DNA of 64,000 nt, from contig NZ_AP026966.1 in assembly GCF_027923905.1 (NCBI RefSeq), forward strand, positions 4,899,001 to 4,963,000, written 5' to 3'. How positions within the stretch are numbered: the stretch's first letter is position 1; every line of letters begins with the position of its first letter. A program made the translations under genes and the position numbers. The notes under the pieces were generated by a model that ran no database searches, was not told the DNA's origin, and saw nothing but the letters and a program-made list of their open reading frames with translations. This document shows positions 56,232 through 64,000 of the stretch, one piece after another. The DNA is from Massilia varians (lineage in GTDB: Bacteria > Pseudomonadota > Gammaproteobacteria > Burkholderiales > Burkholderiaceae_D).

Positions 56232-57719
56232 ATGCTCGCAATAACACGCCTTTACATTGTTCCTCTTGCCGGCGTGCTCTTGATGCTTGCTGCCTGCGAT
56301 CGCACTCCAAAAGAATGGAAGACCGCTAACATGACCACACTTACTCCCCGTCTCCAGGCTGTTTTCCAGAAAACTAAGACCGTCTGCTTTGGAAGATTCA
56401 TGGTGGATTTGCCTTCCTCAACAACCGTAGCATGGGGGGAAACGGATGTGTCACTTGGTATAAGCGTACGCCCTAATGGCGTAAATGAAGTAGAAAACCT
56501 GGCGCAGAAATTTATCAATGAACTCAACAGTGAGAAGGCCATCAACCACGATGACGTCCCCTTGCTGCTGTCGGTAGAACATGTGCCCCAGCCGGAAGGC
56601 AAAATCGTTATCGGTTACGAAGATTTTCAGTCCGTCAACGGGCTCAAGATCAACGGGTATTTCAGGCTGAATAATGACGGCATTATCATTAATGCACGTC
56701 CTTTAAGGAACGACAGAGATGGAACTGTATCACTCATCAAGAGCATCGCCCGGCGCCTGAAGCAACGTTCTGAGAACGAAATCCCAATTGAGCACGGCAA
56801 CTGTATCGAACACGCCTTCCTCCCTGACAAAACGGCTCCAGGCGAGGAACCGCCTGCAGAACTCATTCGTATCGGTTTTCGGTTGAAGGAGTTTCCTGAC
56901 ACGCACCTCTCGATTTTTATTGGTCCGTCGAATCCCCATTACGAAGAGAGCCACTCGTTGGAGTGGCGACTCAATCAGCTCGAGAAGAACCAAAAAACCC
57001 AGGATCCCAACAATCCCCTGATAAAAACTAAAGACTTGCGGAGAGGGGCGCGGCAGATCCACGGCTGGTTAAACGGCTTTGAAGCTCTGTCGCGTACCCC
57101 GGAACAGGCGGAAATACACTCGATCCATGATTTCGCCATGGATTTCAGAGGGGTGCCGTCAGACCCGTTGAAACCTTATGTAGAAATACAGATGCAGACC
57201 GGCGTTGCCGATAACGTCGCCGGCGCAACCAAAGCTAGCCTGACTGACGAAGAGGCCATCGCGGTTTGGGACAAGATCACCAGCACTATCCGCGTGCGTT
57301 CGACCGGCACCGCGGCGGCCAAGACCGCCGAGACGGACTCTGGCCCCAGGCTTCCACTCGGCGAGCTTGCGGCAACTGGTCGCGCGTGCCCGCAAACGGG
57401 CTGGTGGGTGCCTGATGAGCCGAAAGATCGTCAGGGTGACCGGAGACAGCACATCAAGGCAGGCGAGCGCATGCCACATGTGATATCGCTCGGCGAACCG
57501 TCCATATGGCAAAAGCTGAAAGGAGAAAGGCCTACTTACCGTACGGCGACGGTGTGGAAACTCCTCAGCTATGACGACGCGCCAGTTCACGTCGACACGA
57601 TCTTGGCGACGCCAACAATCGCACAAGTTTCTTCCGACAACTTTGCCGTCAAAGACGCTGGAGGCGGCACAACCGAAAGCAGCCGGAACGACGAAACCTC
57701 AGCGCAGAAGAAAGGTTAA
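56232..57719 (+). CDS. Tli4-like type VI immunity lipoprotein
   Basis: 495 residues from an ATG with AAAGGA upstream. A lipoprotein signal ends in LAAC (Cys22). The next part holds TVCFGRFMVDLPSS, the hallmark of the Tli4 N-terminal region. The C-terminal region holds CPQTGWWVPDEP and RMPHVISLG, common in related immunity proteins. It would sit in the periplasm and neutralise the lipase encoded 13 bases upstream. It is the only gene of the cluster without an insertion, and its frame is fully intact. Confidence 0.88.
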   Translation: MLAITRLYIVPLAGVLLMLAACDRTPKEWKTANMTTLTPRLQAVFQKTKTVCFGRFMVDLPSSTTVAWGETDVSLGISVRPNGVNEVENLAQKFINELNSEKAINHDDVPLLLSVEHVPQPEGKIVIGYEDFQSVNGLKINGYFRLNNDGIIINARPLRNDRDGTVSLIKSIARRLKQRSENEIPIEHGNCIEHAFLPDKTAPGEEPPAELIRIGFRLKEFPDTHLSIFIGPSNPHYEESHSLEWRLNQLEKNQKTQDPNNPLIKTKDLRRGARQIHGWLNGFEALSRTPEQAEIHSIHDFAMDFRGVPSDPLKPYVEIQMQTGVADNVAGATKASLTDEEAIAVWDKITSTIRVRSTGTAAAKTAETDSGPRLPLGELAATGRACPQTGWWVPDEPKDRQGDRRQHIKAGERMPHVISLGEPSIWQKLKGERPTYRTATVWKLLSYDDAPVHVDTILATPTIAQVSSDNFAVKDAGGGTTESSRNDETSAQKKG

Positions 57720-58025
57720 GCCATGCGAAATGTGATTCGTCTTGGCGCCCCCTCGTCTCATGGCGGCAAGGTCGAGAGTACCGGCGCAAATCATTTTACG
57801 GTTGACGGCATTCCTGTCGCTCGCGTCGGGGATGTATGCAGTTGCCCCATCAAAGGACATGATAACTGCACCATTGCCGAAGGAGAACTAGACCACGTCA
57901 TTGACGGAGTTGCTGTCGCCTACGATGGGCATAAGACCACTTGTGGAGCTACCCCCCGGTGTCAGAATAGTTGTCGCGTCACTTGGTGAAGTAAAACCAT
58001 ACCGGGGACGGGCAAGAGAGATTGC

Positions 58026-58523
58026 GTGAAGCAGTATTCAGCAGAACGGAAAGAAGCACTACTACGGCAGATGATGCCGCCGCAGAACAGGTTGGTGTCG
58101 GAGCTGGCTCGCGAGAGCGGGATTACCGAGCAGACCCTTTATACTTGGCGCCGTCAACTTCGTAATCAGGGAACAGCGGTGCCGGGTAGTGGGAAAAATG
58201 CTGAGGAATGGACCTCGGAAGACAAGTTTGCCGTGGTGTTGGAGACGGCCGCGCTGAACGCCAGCGAGCTGGCCGAGTATTGCCGTCGCAAGGGGTTATT
58301 CGCCGAGCAGATCGCCATGTGGCGCGCCGCATGCATGGCCGCCAATGCGAGCACGACGCAGCAGACGCGGGGCCAGCTGGCGCAGTCGAAGGAAGACAAG
58401 AAGCGCATCCGGCAGCTGGAGAAGGACTTGCAGCGCAAGGAGAAAGCGCTGGCCGAGGCGGCAGCGCTGTTGATCTTGCGAAAAAAAGCCCAGGCGATCT
58501 GGGGGGACAAAGAGGAAGACTGA
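58026..58523 (+). CDS. IS transposase OrfA (helix-turn-helix type)
   Basis: 165 residues: helix-turn-helix (LVSELARESGITEQTLYTWRR), then a second HTH-like part and a coiled coil (KKRIRQLEKDLQRKEKALAEA). Near the end the run GCGAAAAAAAGCCC (58478-58491) suggests -1 frameshifting into orfB. Confidence 0.88.
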   Translation: MKQYSAERKEALLRQMMPPQNRLVSELARESGITEQTLYTWRRQLRNQGTAVPGSGKNAEEWTSEDKFAVVLETAALNASELAEYCRRKGLFAEQIAMWRAACMAANASTTQQTRGQLAQSKEDKKRIRQLEKDLQRKEKALAEAAALLILRKKAQAIWGDKEED

Positions 58524-59581
58524 TCAGCGTCCCAGATCGCCTGTCGTGTGTCGAGTTGATCCGTGAAGCACAGACAGCGGGCAGTCGCCTTGCGCCAGCC
58601 TGCCTCGAGTTGGGCATCACCCTGCGCACATTTCAGCGCTGGGTGCGTGAAGGCGACGATGCCGTGGCCACTGACAGCCGTCCAACCAGTGTGCGTCCAG
58701 AACCGGCCAACAAACTGAGCGAGGACGAGCGAGCCGAGATCCTGGCCGTTGCCAACAGCGAGGAATTCGCCAGCCTTCCACCGAGCCAGATCGTGCCGGC
58801 GCTGGCCGATCGCGGCGTGTACATGGCGTCGGAGTCGAGCTTCTACCGCGTCTTGAAAGCGGCATCGCAACAGCATCACCGAGGCCGAGCGAAGAAGCCT
58901 TCTGAGCGCGTCGTCACGAGCCATTGCGCCACCGGCCCGAACCAGGTATGGAGTTGGGACATAACCTGGATGCCGGCCGCCGTGAAAGGCCAGTTTTACT
59001 ATTGGTACATGGTGCTCGATGTCTTCAGCCGTAAGATCGTCGGCCATGAAGTGCATGTCGCGGAATCGGCGGAACTGGCGTCACGGCTGATGCGCCGGGC
59101 CAGCTTGGCCGAAGGATTGGCAGGCCGTTCCCTGGTGCTCCATTCAGACAATGGCAGTGCCATGAAAGGCGCGACCATGCTGGCCACGCTGGAGCAGTTG
59201 GGTGTGGCACCGTCGTTCAGCAGGCCGCGTGTGAGCAACGACAATGCCTACGCCGAGTCGTTGTTCCGTACCTGCAAATACCGTCCGGACTACCCGAGAA
59301 AACCATTCGGGAGCCTGGAACAGGCGCAGGCATGGACGCAGAAATTCGTACGTTGGTACAACCAGGAGCACAAGCACAGCGGCCTGAAATTCGTTACACC
59401 GGCACAGCGTCACAACGGCCAGGACGCGGCGATCCTGAAACGCCGGGAGCAGGTTTATGACGATGCCCGAAACCGTCACCCGCAGCGCTGGTCGCGGGGC
59501 ATCAGGAACTGGACACTGGAGAATCAGGTCTGGTTGAATCCGGAACGGATTCGACCAGAAGAATTAAAGCGCGCAGCTTGA
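58520..59581 (+). CDS. IS transposase OrfB (DDE integrase type)
   Basis: About 350 residues with no good ATG at its start, so it is probably reached by -1 frameshift from orfA at the A7G run; the coordinate given is only the region after it. DDE triad in VWSWDITWMP, LHSDNGSAMKG and NDNAYAESLFRTCK. It ends with IRPEELKRAA. Intact. Confidence 0.88.
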   Translation: MISVPDRLSCVELIREAQTAGSRLAPACLELGITLRTFQRWVREGDDAVATDSRPTSVRPEPANKLSEDERAEILAVANSEEFASLPPSQIVPALADRGVYMASESSFYRVLKAASQQHHRGRAKKPSERVVTSHCATGPNQVWSWDITWMPAAVKGQFYYWYMVLDVFSRKIVGHEVHVAESAELASRLMRRASLAEGLAGRSLVLHSDNGSAMKGATMLATLEQLGVAPSFSRPRVSNDNAYAESLFRTCKYRPDYPRKPFGSLEQAQAWTQKFVRWYNQEHKHSGLKFVTPAQRHNGQDAAILKRREQVYDDARNRHPQRWSRGIRNWTLENQVWLNPERIRPEELKRAA

Positions 59582-59682
59582 GGTGACGCGACAACTACGT
59601 TGACAAACGCCGCTACCTTGATTGCCACCATAGGGAACTTTGGCGGACAATAGTCAAAAGTAGCGTCTGAACCTCACTAGCT

Positions 59683-60033
59683 TTAGACCTTGGCGAGCAT
59701 TGGCAGAGGCTTATATTTCCTATTTCTGGCTCCTGCAACTGTGAATGCCCGTGGAGAGAAACTCATGCGGCGCCAACTCGCCGCTATTCTGCAGCCAAGT
59801 GGCCGTTTAGTCGGCGTTACCTCTGCAAGATAGCGCTTCATCGCCGCTTCAAAGGTCATCCTTTCTGAAGGGCTGCGCTTGATGAACAAGCCTCGCACCA
59901 TCTCATCTTCAGTCCGACGCGACCAGTCTTCAGCGTCTTTCTTGAGACGGAATGTCTTAACAGTGGTCGGCCAACCGGCCTTACGAATAACCGCTTTCCA
60001 GGTCCCCGATGGGGTCTTGACGATGGTTGCCAT
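59683..60033 (-). pseudogene. N-terminal remnant of a tyrosine-recombinase integrase
   Basis: Residues 1-70 match the arm-binding and start of the SAM-like region of phage/island integrases (TPSGTWKAVIRKAGWPTTVKTF; DAEDWSRRTEDEMVRG; TFEAAMKRYLAEV). After TPTKRP the similarity stops and the frame ends at 116 residues, so the catalytic domain is missing. It lies 108 bases from the 3' end of the tRNA gene and reads away from it, as expected for an island integrated there. Confidence 0.8.
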
Positions 60034-60100
60034 GCGCGCTCCAGTACTCTCAGAATTTGCTTACTGTACCGAAATTGTACGGAGGTTCCCAATAGAAACT

Positions 60101-60132
60101 AAAAAAGGACTTAGGTTCTCACCTAAGTCCTT
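60101..60132 (-). terminator. Rho-independent terminator of the tRNA gene
   Basis: Perfect 12-bp stem AAGGACTTAGGT/ACCTAAGTCCTT with a TCTC loop and six T on the minus-strand side, 9 bases beyond the tRNA CCA end. Confidence 0.92.
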
Positions 60133-60140
60133 GATTTTAT

Positions 60141-60219
<79 letters not shown>

Positions 60220-60251
60220 AGAAATCGGGACAGTGACAAGCTGGAAGAACG

Positions 60252-60298
60252 CTCGCCACCCGCTTCAGCGGCGCGGTACCGTGAAGCGGAGTGGCGAG
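60252..60298 (-). terminator. Long hairpin between rpoD and the tRNA gene
   Basis: Arms of 16 and 17 bases (CTCGCCAC-CCGCTTCA with one bulged base) around a 14-base loop, 47 bases after the rpoD stop. Only GCGTTCTT follows, so termination may be partial and allow read-through into the tRNA. Confidence 0.65.
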
Positions 60299-60344
60299 AG
60301 GATATTGCTTTTAGTGCAGGTACGTCAAGCGCAGACTACAACAA

Positions 60345-62618
<2,274 letters not shown>

Positions 62619-62764
62619 AACGACTAACTTTACGATGGTTAAAGATAAAGTTTTTTGTTACCTTACATCACCCTGCGGGCAACGAAGCGTTGCCCCGCTA
62701 ACTGAAACTCCACGCCCCGATTGAAACGAAAAATTGTTTCAACAGTTGCAATAGTTAGCGTTTT

Positions 62765-62792
62765 ATTATAGCACGCACCCCTGTTTTTCCAA
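62765..62792 (-). promoter_or_regulatory. Promoter of rpoD
   Basis: Minus-strand TTGGAA (62787-62792), 16-base spacer, perfect TATAAT (62765-62770). Downstream in the roughly 135-base leader is a TTGAAAC/GTTTCAA inverted repeat (62721-62742). Confidence 0.7.
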
Positions 62793-62830
62793 GTTGCACA
62801 AATGACCACACTGGCGTCGGCCGGCAATCA

Positions 62831-64000
62831 TTAACGGGGTGTCATTGCTGCAGAATCTTCCCGAGCCAGGAGCTCCTGCTGGGCAACGATTTCGCGATAG
62901 CGAGTACTCACCTGATCTGGGGTCAGCCCCGAAGAAAACAACTGGTTAAGTTCTTGCTTTAACGCGTCCATCTTGATCTGGCGCACAGCACTAAGCAGCC
63001 AGATGCGATCTGCCTCAACGTCCGATTCCGGTTCCGCAGCAATTTCCGATATCAAACTGTCGTATTCTGCCGTCACTTCTTTTAACTGTTGTGACAAGGC
63101 GGCGAAAGTGCCGTACTCGCCCAGTCCCTGGGCCAGGTGCACCAGGTGGCGCAGGGCGTCGGCGGCTTCCTGGCCGAAATAGTCGAACGAGGCCAGCGCT
63201 TCGTCGTTCAGCTGCAGCGCCAGGTGCGGGTGCGAGACCAGGATGCGCAGCATCTGCAGCTCGAGGCCCACCGGCTTCGGGCGGCCCTGGCGCGGCGGCG
63301 CGCGGCGCACCACCGATACCGGCTTAGACAACTCGAACAGCGATTCGATCTCGGCCGACGAGGATTCGGTCAGGTTGGCCAGCCCGCGCACGATCTGCAG
63401 GCGCAGCGCGGTCGGCGCCATTGCCTGCAGCATCGGCTTGGCCTCGTGCTGGGCATGCGCCCTGCCCTCCGGCGTGTCCAGGTCGTGCTCGGCGGTCACT
63501 TCGCGCAGCAGGAACTGCGACAGCGGCATCGCGTCGTGGATCTCCTGTTCGAACGCCTCGGCGCCGCGCTCGCGCACGAAACTGTCCGGGTCGTGCTCCT
63601 GCGGCAGGAACAGGAATTTGATGGTCTTGTCGTCCGTCACCTGCGGCAGGCAGGCTTCCAGCGCGCGGCGGGCGGCGCGGCGGCCGGCCTTGTCGCCGTC
63701 GAAGCTGAAGATCACGGTGTCGGTCTGGCGCAGCAGCTTTTGCACGTGGGTGCTGGTGCAAGCGGTGCCGAGCGTGGCTACGGACTGCGGGAAGCCGAGC
63801 TGGGCCAGGGCGACCACGTCCATGTAGCCTTCCGTCACCAGGACGTAGCCGGCGTCGCGGATGCTTTGCCGCGCCTCGAACAGGCCGTACAGCTCCAGGC
63901 CTTTCTGGAACAGCGGCGTTTCGGGCGAGTTCAGGTATTTCGGTTCGCCGCCGTCGAGCACGCGGCCGCCGAAGCCGATCACCTGTCCCTTGGTATTGCG
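62831..64000 (-). CDS. dnaG: DNA primase DnaG, C-terminal part (5' end outside the window)
   Basis: The visible 389 residues start inside the TOPRIM core: GQVIGFGGRVLDGGEPKYLN, VTEGYMDVVALAQLG and FSFDGDKAGRRAA hold the catalytic Glu and Asp residues. After about residue 230 comes the helicase-binding domain (QLKEVTAEYDSLISEI to the end). It makes RNA primers at the replication fork. Order dnaG-rpoD on one strand is the usual macromolecular-synthesis arrangement. Confidence 0.96.
   Translation of the reverse strand, partial: RNTKGQVIGFGGRVLDGGEPKYLNSPETPLFQKGLELYGLFEARQSIRDAGYVLVTEGYMDVVALAQLGFPQSVATLGTACTSTHVQKLLRQTDTVIFSFDGDKAGRRAARRALEACLPQVTDDKTIKFLFLPQEHDPDSFVRERGAEAFEQEIHDAMPLSQFLLREVTAEHDLDTPEGRAHAQHEAKPMLQAMAPTALRLQIVRGLANLTESSSAEIESLFELSKPVSVVRRAPPRQGRPKPVGLELQMLRILVSHPHLALQLNDEALASFDYFGQEAADALRHLVHLAQGLGEYGTFAALSQQLKEVTAEYDSLISEIAAEPESDVEADRIWLLSAVRQIKMDALKQELNQLFSSGLTPDQVSTRYREIVAQQELLAREDSAAMTPR

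Larger units (their letters stand above)
57960..59605 (+). mobile_element. IS3-like insertion sequence in the PAAR gene (about 1646 bp)
   Basis: Inverted ends share TGTCA-N3-TAGTTGTCGCGTCAC. The bases directly outside (CGG and AAC) are no duplication, but GCTACC occurs on both sides, 6 bases outside each end (57948-57953 and 59612-59617). It carries orfA and a long orfB. Confidence 0.88.
57723..59653 (+). pseudogene. PAAR-domain spike-tip protein, 3' end cut off by an insertion sequence
   Basis: The first 77 codons (57723-57953) are a PAAR protein: IRLGAPSSHGGKVESTGANH, VARVGDVCSCPIKGHDNC, then DGHKTTCGAT. The expected ending LIATIGNFGGQ and its stop are found on the far side of the insertion (59618-59653), giving an 88-residue original. 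As it stands the frame runs on to CQNSCRVTW within the element and stops at 57989, also 88 residues long. PAAR proteins sharpen the VgrG spike. The changed last 11 residues may or may not abolish function. Confidence 0.88.

Overview
The window looks like a chromosomal segment of a high-GC betaproteobacterium, most likely Massilia or a close relative in Oxalobacteraceae. The grounds are the dnaG-rpoD order, the many DUF4214 proteins, the codon use and the regulatory gene set. This is inference from gene content; no 16S gene is present.

Positions 1-13 kb hold a type I secretion locus on the minus strand: an ATPase (7335-9191), a membrane-fusion protein (5974-7335) and a TolC-like channel (4614-5972). 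Three DUF4214-domain proteins surround it, one of them a 651-residue, probably abundant secreted protein (9451-11406). A FecR protein follows, then on the plus strand a CHASE2 adenylate cyclase, a TPR/outer-membrane barrel protein, a VanZ-like protein and a Crp-family regulator (13306-17629). CRP-type operators lie before the secretion operon, the large DUF4214 gene, the FecR gene and, in variant form, the following polysaccharide operon. The window may therefore encode a cAMP signal, its receptor and several of its targets.

Positions 18.2-32 kb are one tightly coupled plus-strand operon, with most junctions overlapping, for an ABC-exported surface polysaccharide. It encodes Wzm and Wzt, an FkbM methyltransferase, a fused double GT4 glycosyltransferase, a GT2/GtrA pair and three large membrane proteins.

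Positions 32-47.5 kb are mixed chromosomal genes: a LOV-domain hybrid histidine kinase, a RhlE helicase, an anti-sigma-like protein, a LON-domain protein, a CHASE1-PAS kinase, a CYP152-type peroxygenase, a diguanylate cyclase broken by a deletion in its GGDEF domain, a DUF454 protein, ribonuclease Z and DctA.

Positions 47.5-60.1 kb form a lower-GC accessory island between dctA and a CAU-anticodon tRNA gene. It is an orphan type VI secretion module (VgrG, lipase effector, Tli4-like immunity lipoprotein, PAAR). Four insertion sequences have broken every gene of the module except the immunity gene. Target duplications allow two of the broken genes, vgrG and the lipase, to be rebuilt exactly; the PAAR gene can be rebuilt from shared flanking sequence. 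An integrase remnant abuts the tRNA. rpoD and the 3' part of dnaG close the window.
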